Positions 33,569 through 44,236 of a stretch of DNA of 64,000 nt are shown here, piece by piece. The stretch lies in contig BCIV01000002.1 of NCBI GenBank assembly GCA_001600055.1, forward strand, positions 66,287 through 130,286, read 5' to 3'. The position numbers were made by a program, and so were the translations under genes. Under the pieces are notes generated by a model. The model worked only from the letters and a program-made list of their open reading frames with translations, was not told the origin of the DNA and did not search any database. The stretch comes from Filobasidium wieringae. Taxonomy: Eukaryota > Basidiomycota > Tremellomycetes > Filobasidiales > Filobasidiaceae. How positions within the stretch are numbered: position 1 is the first letter of the stretch; the number at the start of each line of letters is the position of its first letter.

Positions 33569-35670
33569 CTACTCTGGTCCTCCTACATCATCTCCTACCC
33601 CCTCGTCCGCTTCATCCCCCAGGTTGCCATCCCCGTCCTCATCTTGTCCACCTGAAGCATATAGTCCGCCTCGTCGTGCACTACTTCCGTCCTGAATCCT
33701 CTGAGACATAGCCATCATTCCTCTAGCCTCTTCCACGTCTTCTTCAACGTCTTCGTTTATCCTCATCAATCCACCGGGTAGATCATCGCCCAGTCCACTT
33801 CTAAACCCAAACCCTTCTGGCGTTTCGCTTCCGCCTCGAAGAGGTGCCCAACTACTCGCTCGAGCCTTTTCTTTCCACTCTTCATCCTCGTCTTCTGCTT
33901 CATCATCGTCATCCCCGAAAGGTGTCGCATCCCTGAACAACGGCGTTTCACTCCTCCCATCTCTTGCCATCGGTGTCTCGCTCCTCAGCCTGGAAGGTAC
34001 AGCAGGCGGTCCCATACTCCCTGTAGCAGCAGCATTACGACTGCTAGGTCCGGGTGTTCCTCTCCCATAAGAACCAGCAGGTGTGGCAGACCACCTTCCA
34101 TACCCCCCTGGTCCGGGTGTAGCTGTCGGTCGATCTAGAACGCTTGTTCCACCTCTTCTTGAATTAGGTACCAGAGGGGTTTCTCCGCGAGAAGGTTCGT
34201 TATCGATATCGATTGTGGATTCTCGACCAGTCTGACGGGTCATCGAGCGGGAATAGAGGGATCGGGAACGAGAACTAGATTTCGTGAGATTTTGAAGGGG
34301 AGGCCAAGGTTCTACTATGAGGACTAGATGTCTTGATGAAATGGAGAAACCTAGAAGAGAAAGGTAGCGATCTTAGTGATAGCCTGAGCAGCTCGAGAAC
34401 GACTTGTACCCACCTGTATAGCTCAGCCGAGTAACAGGCTTGTATTCCTTCCCGTCCTCTCCGACCTCCACATCAGCCGTATCCTCCATTCCCTCATCCT
34501 CTCTCGTGCCTGGTGAGCCGGCCGTAGTCTCCTCGTCTTCAGCCTGAGGATCATCCAAACCCGTTCCCAAATCAGTACGATGAGTAGACCCCATCGCTCC
34601 TTCTCTCATAGCTTGTAGTTCTCCTGGGTCTCTTGTAGGAAGATGAGGTGCGCCCTCGATCGGTTCCATCATATCCGGCTGAATCGTAGCTAATTCTTCC
34701 TCCTCATCATCAAGAGGTTCTTCTTTCACTCGGATCTCCTCCTCCTCCTCTGCAGGAGCGAACAAGGGGGTTTCTTCCCTCAATATCGAACCTGAGCCTT
34801 CATTCAGTGCCGCATCCAGATCGGGTTGTTCAGAGTAAGAAACGTCTCTCCTCTGTCTCCCTGATCTTCGAACTTCTTCCTCCTGCTCCGGCTGGGGTGT
34901 CATCTCCGGGACAACCGATTCAGCCTGTCTGGTTCTGGATCTCCGGTCCCGAGGAAGAACGCTTGATTGTTCTCGTTTCCGTTTCCCTCCTCCTCCACCA
35001 TATTTTGGAACTAATGTTGCGGGTCTGACGGTTCGTCCGGCTTGATTACGGATGCTCTTCTTGGTCATATGGAATTCCCGGTTCTATCGATTCCACAAAC
35101 GAAAATACCCGAATCAGTGCTACGGTCTCTATCTCGAATAAGGGCAACTCACTTTGAGGAGGACAACATGGCGGGAATCTGTCTTGCGGAAAAAGAATGC
35201 GAATTGATAGGAAGCTGCATCGGATGTATGATAATTAGCTGAACGATATCGAATCCGTACTTGCGACCGAACTTACATCCCCTGTGAACTTCTACGGTTG
35301 ATTTCTTGTTCGGATCTTCAGAATGAAACTTTCCTGCTATCCTAAAAGAACAAGAAGGGTATGTCTTCAGTTCAGCTCTAGTCGGGAATTCGAAACACGG
35401 TAATACGTACTTCGGTCGAAGATCTGCTAGGACTTCTTGTAGCGTTCGATCTGTCATCCAGTCGACCTACAAGACAAGTTGAACGACCATGCATACGAGG
35501 ATTTAACTATCACCAGCTTACATGTCGTTCATCGAGGTAGAGGTATAGTGGTACTGCAATCACAAACAAGCACATCAGATACTGTATCTGGTGGACTTGC
35601 CCGGATCGCACTCACGGACAGTCCACGAGCTGATCCTAAGATAGAAGGCATTTCTTGTCGAGAACGGCAT
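33569..35670 (-). CDS. SAP18-family (Sin3-associated / splicing-linked ubiquitin-like fold) protein with a large acidic insertion
   Basis: Assembled across seven exons, starting at the ATG at 35670 (an in-frame stop lies just upstream). The N-terminal half follows SAP18: FYLRISS, LPLYLYLDERH, DWMTDRTLQEVLADLRPK (compare the TWMDATLKEL helix of SAP18), then SYQFAFFFRKTDSRHVVLLK. Instead of the usual short loop there is a basic then highly acidic stretch of about 240 residues, after which LSYTGFSISSRHLVLIVEPWP matches the last SAP18 strand. A long disordered C-terminal tail follows, rich in Arg/Ser then acidic, ending DDVGGPE. SAP18 works in histone-deacetylase and exon-junction/ASAP complexes; which applies here is unknown. 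Exon joins keep frame throughout. Homology is inferred from motif order, not a search. Confidence 0.65.
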
Positions 35671-35910
35671 GATATGAGGAGCTATGCCTTTACCTGCTAC
35701 CCGAAGCTGTGGACCTAGCGAAGGGATTGTGTGGTTCCCCTATTGCAACTCGACTCTCGATTCTGGATATTTGGGTGATGACGACAGATCAAACAATAAT
35801 TCCGAGAGCAGATACGCGAAATGTTCACTCAACGATATCTTTACTTCTCTACCTGTTCAGCTCGCAACTGGACCATCCCCCTTCCCTCTGCACACCTGCT
35901 ACCCTCAACA

Positions 35911-37408
35911 ATGTCAGCTTCGATAGTACAGAATTCGATCAAGTCAGCATTGACAAAGCTCCCTTCCAAATTCCTCAATGCGAGGAAAACAGGAGCTCTA
36001 TACTTCTTTGAGAGCGAAGTGAAGAACGTCGAGGAACATGAGAAACGAGCAAGTTGATGCCCTCTCCATCACGTATATTCCGCTCTGACTTGTTTGATAT
36101 ACTATAGTTTGAGGTCAGAGTATGTCCAGCTTTACAGGATAAAGCCAAAGCCAAGCAAGAAGCCGATGCGAAAGTAGGGAAATCGTCCGATGATGAAGCA
36201 GAATCAAAGAAGTCTTCGCCCTTCGAGCCGCCTTACATTGAAGACCTTTTCGTGGGAGACGTAGAAGGAACAGAGGGGGAGGAAGGAATGGCCATGCTGG
36301 TAAGTCGGGGTAGTCTAGTTCATCTACTGTAATCTATATGCTGATCATCTTTCGGTTTACAGCTAAACAAGGTATATTGAGTCCTTGTACCGCAGGCCAC
36401 AATCCCGTTTTACTCATAACGTTCACACATACGGCATAGTATTCCATCATCCCCGAACACCTCCTCCTCTGCTCTAAAAGTACGTCCTCCTCCCGCTCTT
36501 TCCGCCGAGCCCAAGCTCATTAACAACCCGCATCCGCAGCCCAACAACCACAATCAATGCCCCCAACCCCATCTCAACTCCTCTCCGCCTACCTGACGAT
36601 CCACGCTGCCAGCAAGATCCAAAAGAAACGAATGCTCGCCTTTTACAACGGTGGAGAGAACGCCGGGGCGAGTCAGAGTTGGAGACATCTACAGGTCGTA
36701 GGGGTCGACAAGGACGATGGGATTCCTATGGATGAATGGATGGAGGGTCTAGAGGTGGAAAGGAAGGGTGAGTGGTCTAGAAACTGAAATTGCCGAGCAA
36801 TCGTAAACCCCCAAACTGATCTGCATCATCGCGTTGTGCTACCAGATAAACCATTCGTCGTAGCTAGTCTACCACACTTGCAATTCAGCCATCACCTCCC
36901 ACCCATCCGTAACCTCCCTGCGACATGGACGGAGGATTCGCTAGATCGAATGGAAGCTGCTCTAGCTCGGTGTCTCATGGGATTACTGGACTGCATGTTT
37001 CAAGCGCTCAGGATGAACGATGGGGATACTCAGGGAGGATGGAATCTGCTCATGACCTTGTAAGTTAGGGCGAATCGTGTGGATATGATAACGCTTGCTG
37101 ACGGACAAGCCCATGATGATGATAGGGATTACCTTCACTTGATTCCTCGATCGAAGCCCAACTACCCCTTGCCGAGCGGGTCCAAGCTGGAAGTCAACTC
37201 GATGGCTTTCGCCGGTATGCTCCTCGTCAAATCGGAAGAAGAGTTCGAGGCGCTACAAAATTACACTTCTAGCGCGGAGAGCGATGTTGCAGGGGATGAA
37301 GAGGAGACCAAGGGGTTGATGAAGGTGCTCAAGTACTGTGGAGTACCTAGAGCATGGGGCGAGTGGCAGGAAGGCCCTGAGGGACCGTTAGCGGGAAGCG
37401 AGGATTAG
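35911..37408 (+). CDS. APA2: Ap4A phosphorylase (ATP adenylyltransferase, Apa1/Apa2 family)
   Basis: Cleaves diadenosine tetraphosphate by phosphorolysis to ATP plus ADP. Exons are 35911-36048, 36108-36299, 36363-36371, 36440-36479, 36540-36767, 36846-37059 and 37126-37408; total 1,104 nt, 367 residues. Family segments: FEVRVCPALQDK, LLNKYSIIPEHLLL (motif that follows the acidic linker), QLLSAYLTIHAA, FYNGGENAGASQ, HLQVVGV, and DYLHLIPRSK at the C-terminal side. The active-site motif of the family is HxHxQ; here the sequence is WRHLQ, so the first His is Trp while the presumed nucleophilic His and the Gln remain. Intron 1 is GC-AG and exon 3 is only nine bases. It is divergent from the SAP18-family gene (241 bp). 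Confidence 0.9.
36049..36107 (+). other. APA2: GC-AG intron in APA2
   Basis: The 59-nt intron starts GCAAGT, contains CTGAC and ends ATAG. HEKR joins FEVRVCPAL in frame. The GT three bases later would shift the next exon into a stop. Confidence 0.8.
36363..36371 (+). other. APA2: 9-nt internal exon of APA2
   Basis: CTAAACAAG lies between a TTTACAG acceptor and a GTATAT donor. It encodes LNK of the conserved LLNKYSIIPEH motif; without it that motif is broken although the frame is kept. The neighbouring introns are 63 and 68 nt. Confidence 0.8.
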
Positions 37409-37731
37409 GTTTGTATACCGTTAGTGTCCCGACGTCACTGTGTCTCCGAGAATAATGCATGAATAGATAGAGAAAAACAGTCGCAATTACAAGCACCAGC
37501 ACCTGCTACTCGTGAAATTGTTCCCAGAATATTTTTGCGTCGATGGAAAACCGGCCGCCTTCGACTCCTCCACATGCCGAGAAGATTTCCGAACGATCGA
37601 TTTGGTTTGTGTTTGTTTTTTTCTTGTCATCGGTTCCTCCCTCAAGCCCACGACGCAAGACTCAAGAAAGACCGAGCGGCAGAGTCGTATGTAAACGCTC
37701 TGTCCATGGGTCTGTGACCTGGACGATCCGC
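37409..37731. other. Convergent 3' intergenic region (APA2 / STM1-like)
   Basis: This gap contains only 3' UTRs as far as I can see. Short overlapping frames here are not supported as genes. Confidence 0.4.
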
Positions 37732-39275
37732 TTAAGCTCCCAAAGCGGGGAAAGCAGACTCGTCGGTGACGGAGGGGGTAGGACCGTTAGAGTTGGCGTT
37801 ACGAGCACCTCCACGGGCACCACCTCGGGCGGCACCACGGGGTCGGTCGGAACCGCGGTCTCCACGGAATCCACCACGACCTCCACGAGCACCTCCTCGT
37901 CCACCCTCACGTCCCTCACCTCGGGAAGGAGGAGCGAACTTGCCCTCGACCTCGAGAAAGACCTTCTCCTTCCTCTCCTTCTCCTTCTTGGCGGCAGCGG
38001 CCTTCTCCTTCTGTTGTTCGGCAAAACATGAAGACCCAAATCAGTATAACCATATAAGCTGATCGCAATTGTCTATTACTAACCTTGGGTCCGGAGAAGA
38101 ACTCCTCCTCCTCCTTCCTTTGGAAGACGGAACCGACAAAGTCGCTGGTTCCCTCGACGGTACGTCCCTCCAACTTTCCGAGCTCGGCCTTCTGGGCAGC
38201 CTTGCGCTCAGCAAGGTACTCCTCGTAGGACTTGGTGTTGTCCTCCTCCTCCTCGGGCTTCTTCTCAGCAGCGGTCTCCTCGACGGCAGGGGCGGTCTCG
38301 CCGGTAGGGGTCTGGGGCTCGGCAGCCTCCTTGTTGGCGTCAACGGCACCCTCGACCTCAGCTGTAGTGAATGAATAGTTTTACGATCAGCCAACCGAGT
38401 TCGTCCTGAATATACAGCGTACTACTAACCGGTCAACTCGGCGGTGCCGTCCTCAGCTCCCCAACCGGAAGCGACCCTCTTCTCAGAGTCGGGGTGAGCG
38501 TGAGCGGATCGACGTCCGTCGTTTCGCCTCTCACCACCGTTGAGACCTCCAGCCTGACCTCCTCGGCCTCGGGGAGTTCGGGTAGCACGGCCTCGGCCGG
38601 ATCCCTCACCGTGTCCACGGGGACGGGCCTGACCACGCTCGTTCTTGCCGGGGGCTAAGGGAAAAGGATGATGGAGATCAACACCTGGTTGCTAGGTCAT
38701 TAGGCATCTTCCTAGCGACCCACCTCTTCGCTCTCCCTCGAAACCAGATTCAGGGTCAACGGTGGTAGTCTCAGCATCGGTAGCGGGCTTGGACTTGTCT
38801 CCCTTCAAGACGTTTCTGGCTCCTCCACGGGGGTAGTAACCTGCTCGTCCTCCACGGGTGGCATCGGAAGACTTGTTGTTGTTGGCAGGGGCCTTGGATC
38901 CGGGGACCTCACGAGCGGCCTTGGGGGCAGCAGGGGTGGCCTTGGGAGCAGGGGCGGGGGCGGCAGGGGTCTCACCACCCTCTGTGGATAGGAAAAGAAA
39001 AGAGAAAGTCCATGATCAACCTTTGCCGTTCTCATATCAAAGCGCAGTCATCTTCTAGCATCTCGTCATCTGCTTGCTGTGTTGAATTTGTTTTGAATAG
39101 CTTGTATCTTGCGTGACGTATCTTCTGCTTCTCCAGCTTGAGCTCGATCTATGCTCCCCTGACTATCCCCTTCTTTCCCCCAAACATCCTTGTCGGCTGA
39201 TATAACGAACGAAAGAAAAGACTAACCTCCGAGCAAGTCGAAGGGGTTCCTGGAGATGACTTGAGTGGTGCTCAT
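37732..39275 (-). CDS. STM1: Stm1/SERBP1-like ribosome-associated mRNA-binding protein (HABP4 family)
   Basis: Binds idle 80S ribosomes and mRNA, preserving ribosomes in starvation. It starts MSTTQVISRNPFDLLGG (39275), the typical N-terminal peptide with an NxFxxL core. An Ala/Pro/Lys stretch (APAPKATPAAPKAAR) and several RGG/Gly-Arg tracts follow (GRAGYYPRGG; RGRATRTPRGRGG). The HABP4/PAI-RBP1 domain is marked by the KSYEEYLAERKA motif, then a charged KKEKERKEKV helix, a second RGG tract, and the end SVTDESAFPALGA, a common C-terminal signature. Five exons; the first intron has a GTTAGT donor. GC-rich third positions generate long meaningless frames on the opposite strand. Confidence 0.88.
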
Positions 39276-40143
39276 CTTGATTCCTTGATAGACTCCTGAA
39301 AGACTCGTGTGGCTAGACGGTCTTCCTGTTTGGAGATTCTACCAGACGATTCTTATTAAATCGACAAAGGTTTGGTGTAAGTTAGACCTGGAAGGGGGCA
39401 GGGTGATTAAGGTCAGACGTTAGCTTGCGGTGCTTGCAGAGCGGGTTTCTTCGCGTCCTTGATTTCCGGAATGACGGGAGGTTATACTCACTAGGATAAG
39501 TCTAAGTTATGGCAACGAGAAAGTCAGGTCAGGTCGATTGCGAACGACGTTGTGTGAGGTTGGATCAAGTCGTCATCTGCAGCCAACCAGGATGCGGCAT
39601 CGGGCGAGACCCCCCTGGGCCCACGCTCACAGCGCTCAGAGCGGCTCAGAGAGCCAAAGCTGGTTGCAGCAGACAGTCACGAGGGGAATCATGGAAGCGC
39701 GCGCCCGGCCTTGTCGCCTTAAATCAGGACCCTCAAGCCAGGTAGAAACCGCTAAGCGCAGTAAACCCCGACGATGGGGATCTTGTATCTATCTCTCGAG
39801 TCATGTATATCGGCAACGTCTCTGATATCAGTCTCTGGATGAGATTGAGAGAACGAAATGTGTGTTCGTATGGATCAGGTGTACCTTTGAAGCCCCAGTG
39901 GTCTCGTTCCAACGATCCGATCAAAGTCATTTACAATCTTGACAGGCTTCGCGCGGGACGTTTCACCTTGTCCTTGTACCTGCATTCGCATTGACAGCTT
40001 GACGGTGGTATATGTATGACATTTCTCATCATGCTCAACAGTTCACGATTATATAAATCCTAACCTCCTTGGCCGAAGTGACCCCAACGAAACCCCTCCT
40101 GCAGTCCCTACAATGAAGCTCTAGTCGTGCGCTCCTTTTTTTT
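39276..40143. other. Intergenic region between the STM1-like gene and the amino-acid permease
   Basis: This region holds the STM1-like promoter and the permease 3' UTR (39276-40143). A short region with inverted GCGCTC/GAGCGG motifs lies at 39624-39655. No tRNA or snoRNA fold that I could confirm was found. Confidence 0.4.
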
Positions 40144-42257
40144 CTAGTTACTGAACAACAATCGGTAGATCCTGATGTAAAGGGGAGCGGCCTTTCGTTC
40201 GGCCCTCCAGATCCTCATTTCCTCGACGGTGAGGAAAGATTTTCGACCGGAATCGATATCGATCTCGTGAGCTCGGTAAGGTCGGGTCCTCTTCCAGAAG
40301 AATCCGACAGCGTAGAAGATGATGACGATAGGCAGAGCGAGCCAGACCTCTGAAAAGGAGCACAAACGAAATAACCGGTCAGTCGCCCGGTCGAACGAAA
40401 AGGGATCGGTATGCATGCGGTACTCACGGAAGAACCCGATGACACGTTCATTGACGGACAACTCCTTGAACCCGATGGGCCAAACGGCGACGTAAAACTG
40501 AGCGACGAGCACCAAAGCGAGCAACCCGAATCCGAACCAAGAACCGTAGACACCTCCAGCAGCGCGGAAAGGAAGTTCCTCGACAGAGTGTCCCTGAACC
40601 TTCCAAGCCCTTCGGAATCGGATATGACACAGACAGATGCTCATCCAGGTGAAGATTGTAGAAAGACCGGAGAGGGCGATCAACCAGTTGAACACCTGTC
40701 CACCGACCGAGGCGACGTTGACATAGGCGATAGGGCCGAACGCCAAAATGGCAATGACGGACCAAAGAGGTCGTCCAGACTTGTCGACGTAGGTGAAGAA
40801 CCTGGGAGCGTACCCGGTCTCCGCCAAGGCGGTAAGGGTACGGGAACCGGCGTAGACACAAGAGAGACCGATGGAGAGGACGGAAATACAGATGGTAGCG
40901 TTGACGAGATGATCCAGACCCTTCACGTTGGCATAGTTGAAAGCCAGGACGAAGGGGGAAGCGGCAGCGTCGTAGGAAGAAGTACCACTCAACAACCTCT
41001 CATCGTTGTAAGGGATCAACAACCCGATCAAAGTCAAGGAAGTGATGTAGATCAAAGTGATACGCCAGAAAGTGTTCTTGACCGCACTTGGCATGGTCTT
41101 CCTTGGGTTAGGAGTCTCGGAAGCGGCCAATCCGACCAACTCGGTTCCGGCGAAAGAGAAAGCGGCGGTGACGAATACCGAACAGACTCCCTTGAATCCG
41201 TTACCGAAAGCGCCAGGATCGCTGTAGTATCGTCCTCCAACGTACGAGTCGTATCGACTTCCGGAAGGTCCTCCTCCACAGACGAAGACGATACCGGAGA
41301 TGACGAAGATGACGGTGACGAGGAGTTTCAAGCATGATGACCAGACTAGAGAAGCAAGGCGGGGTGGATGAGTACGATTGACGTGTTAGCGTTTGATAGA
41401 TGCTCATCACTCACACTCTTCCTCGGCGTAACCGAGAGTACCAAAGATGTTCACGGCGACAATAGCGAGGAAAAAGACAGTGATCCAAACGGCGACATTG
41501 ACGCTCGTCGTCCAATACTGCAACGTGATGGCCGCGGCGGTGATTTCGAGAGGTAGAACGGCAGCCCATTGAAAAACGTAATTCCAACCCATGGCGAAAC
41601 CCCAAGAAGGGTCCAAGAAACGAACGGCAAGAGTATAGAAACCACCAGAAACGGGATAGACGATGGCCATTTCACCCAAAGCCTGAGTGACGTTGATCAA
41701 CATGATTCCCATTCTGAAACATCACCAGAAAAGGACGTCTCTGATCAGTGGGCCGCTTTGGAACGTTAGCGCGCGTAAAAGGACTCACAAGATCCAAGCG
41801 ATGAGGATCCCCCCCGGTCCTCCAGTCGCCAACGCGCTACCCGAACCGATAAAGAGACCCGTCCCGATCGACCCACCGACCGCGATCATCTGTAAATGAC
41901 GAGGTTTCATGGATTGCTGAAGCATGGGCGAGTCTTCCAGTCGAGCCTGCATGACCGCTGGATCATCGTCGTTTCCTCCGGCGATAAATTGACCTCTGAT
42001 CGTATGAATCGCAGTGGCATGAGTACGTGACAGGGCGACGGGTATCACACGACCATTACTCACCCGGTACGACCTGGAGCTCGTTTGTAACTCTCAAAGT
42101 TCAGACCAGCTCGGGTCCAGAAAGATTCTTTAGACGGATCATAGTTTTCCGTTCGCTCGATGTTGTAGTCCTTTTCGGTGGTGGGGGCGACGATGGCGGC
42201 ATCGTCGTTGGCATAATAATGACCGTCCTTCTCGGCCTTGTCGAACTTTGTCGACAT
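40144..42257 (-). CDS. General amino-acid permease (APC superfamily, YAT family, Gap1-like)
   Basis: Proton-coupled amino-acid importer of the plasma membrane with 12 predicted transmembrane helices. The cytosolic N-terminus ([19 protein letters not shown]) is Lys- and Asp-rich, as in endocytosed permeases. TM1 begins [21 protein letters not shown] (the substrate-binding GSIGTG bend). Other family segments: [45 protein letters not shown] (consensus amphipathic loop), [13 protein letters not shown], and [21 protein letters not shown]. It ends with [11 protein letters not shown]. Introns lie near 41346-41414, 41713-41788, 41994-42062 and 40355-40425. Substrate range cannot be told from sequence. 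Confidence 0.92.
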
Positions 42258-44236
42258 GATGAAAAGTGTGTGATCGAGTGAGAGTCGAGTCGAATGCGAT
42301 TAGAAGAGAGAGAGGCAAGGGGGTGGATGGGAAGAGAAGTGAGATGGAGGAGCGTATCTAGGTATATATGCTCCAAGGGATGTGCGACGGTGAGATAAGA
42401 GGAAGAGCGAGTTTAGCCGGTACGGTACTGCCGCTTGTAGGTTCGCCTAGGGAAATGAAGCGATGTGACTGGCTGCAAAGCGTGAGGATGAGCGGTCGAG
42501 CGATCGTTGGCTCGGTTGAGACATCTTGGCCTCCACACTGCCACTACTGCCACACCGCCAGTGCCCCGGTTCCCTTGGCCGAAGTGCTTGGACTCGCTTG
42601 GACGGTTTCCCTCTTCTTTGAGCGAGAGGAGATTTCTAAAAAGGAGATCAACAAGGAGACTTTGCGTCATCGCTGGGCACCGACAGGCGGTATTCGGTAC
42701 CTGATCATGTGGATTACGTTGTCACACTCCGACCGATGGCTTGGCGTTAGCTCGCGCGATCAACCTGGAGCGATCCCACTCGTTTGCCCAGCCAGCACCG
42801 AGAGCCTGCCAGCGGATTCACGTGGATGGATCCGTCGTTGCTCCGGACAATGGAGGATTTCTCGGGACCAACATCCAAGATCAAATGCCATCGAAAAACA
42901 ATCAACAACGCACAACGCAACAACAAAGATCTAGGTCGACTAGGTCACAGCTCTCGACCTCTTCTCACAGATTGTAACTAGTGCTCCTCAAATAACTCAT
43001 CATCTACCGCAACCGATGACCCAAAATTGACCGACCCAGAAGCCATCCTGAAGCAGCAGTACCTTTCGATCCCTTATCTCCCTCGCTTTATCTCCCACAG
43101 GGCGACAGGGATGATCGGCTCGTAGCCGCTTATCTATCTGTCCACGAGTTTCGTGCTTGAGCTTATCACTTGCGGTGACTTGTTGATCGAACCATCAGCT
43201 GTCAACTACTACTGCTATCTGCTATATCTGCTATGCTGTGCTCTTGACGAACATGACGAAGGGAGCTAGGATGACGGGTTTGTTCAATTTGTTCGCTGCT
43301 TCCGGTATAGTCATACTCGGTATACAAAGCATGCGATGTTCGGAAACGGGTTGAAACGCCTAGAACTGCAAGCCATGTAAGAAAAGTTCCAACCATATCG
43401 AACGCTCTCCCTGCAATGATCATGCTGTTTCTCATTCTCAAGTCGACCCCGGCAATAATAGGTTTCGCCCTCATTTTCAAACTTCATACTATTTCTGATT
43501 AGGGACAATTCCTCCCTGGCTATCGTACATACCAAACTGATCATGATAGACGAGGTCTACAATTGCCACTCCAGTTCAACAGTAGTGAAGCGAGATTACC
43601 CTAGAGCCCAGACTTAAAGTGTGGTATTCTGGTCGTTCGTCAATGCATACAATCGTCGTAGGAGATCGTAGATCTTGATCCTTTCTATCACGGTACTCTT
43701 GTAGGGAGATGAGCGTTCATTGATCACCGAAACAATTACAGTCCCTCATGGCTGCATGTATGATTACTTTTACCTTCCCGTGTGCCGCTCGATGGTTGAA
43801 CCATACAATAAGCTCTGCAAGCTGAGTAGGTCCGGGTGGAAGTTGATTTTGATGCTCGGTCATTTCGTGTGCACACAGTGGTCAGGGCATTGGCTGTATG
43901 TTCGAATCGTCTGGTTTGCTTTGTTCGATCATTTCCTCCATTGATACCTTATCTAAGTGATCTAGAAGTACGAAGTACAAAGGTTCTGATAGCTTTACGA
44001 TTTAGAGGCATGAATCATAACATATGTCCCCCAACTTCCGGTCGGATGCAAAACGGACAATCCCACTTCATGCCCTTTCAACCAAGAATCACCCGATGTC
44101 CGTTCACTCGTGTGTTTGATTTGTGCAATGTCCGTGAATTCTTTGGATCTTGAGCGTCTTCATCGTTCTAGGTATTCCTCCTATTCACCTTCGCCGCTGT
44201 TCTCCCCGAGATACCCACCACATCACTCCAGGAACT
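42258..44236. other. Long intergenic region between the permease and MPP10
   Basis: A nearly 2-kb gap carrying the permease promoter and the MPP10 promoter. Several open frames of 60-190 codons occur, mainly at 42368-42934, but they overlap across strands and show no domain. A small CTGCTAT cluster is present at 43211-43235. Permeases often have long regulated promoters; that is inference. Confidence 0.4.

Noticed and set aside
37543..38039. Long frames on both strands at the STM1-like 3' end
   Set aside because: GC-rich third positions of the RGG tract create them; the spliced STM1 frame with its DESAFPALGA end is the real one.
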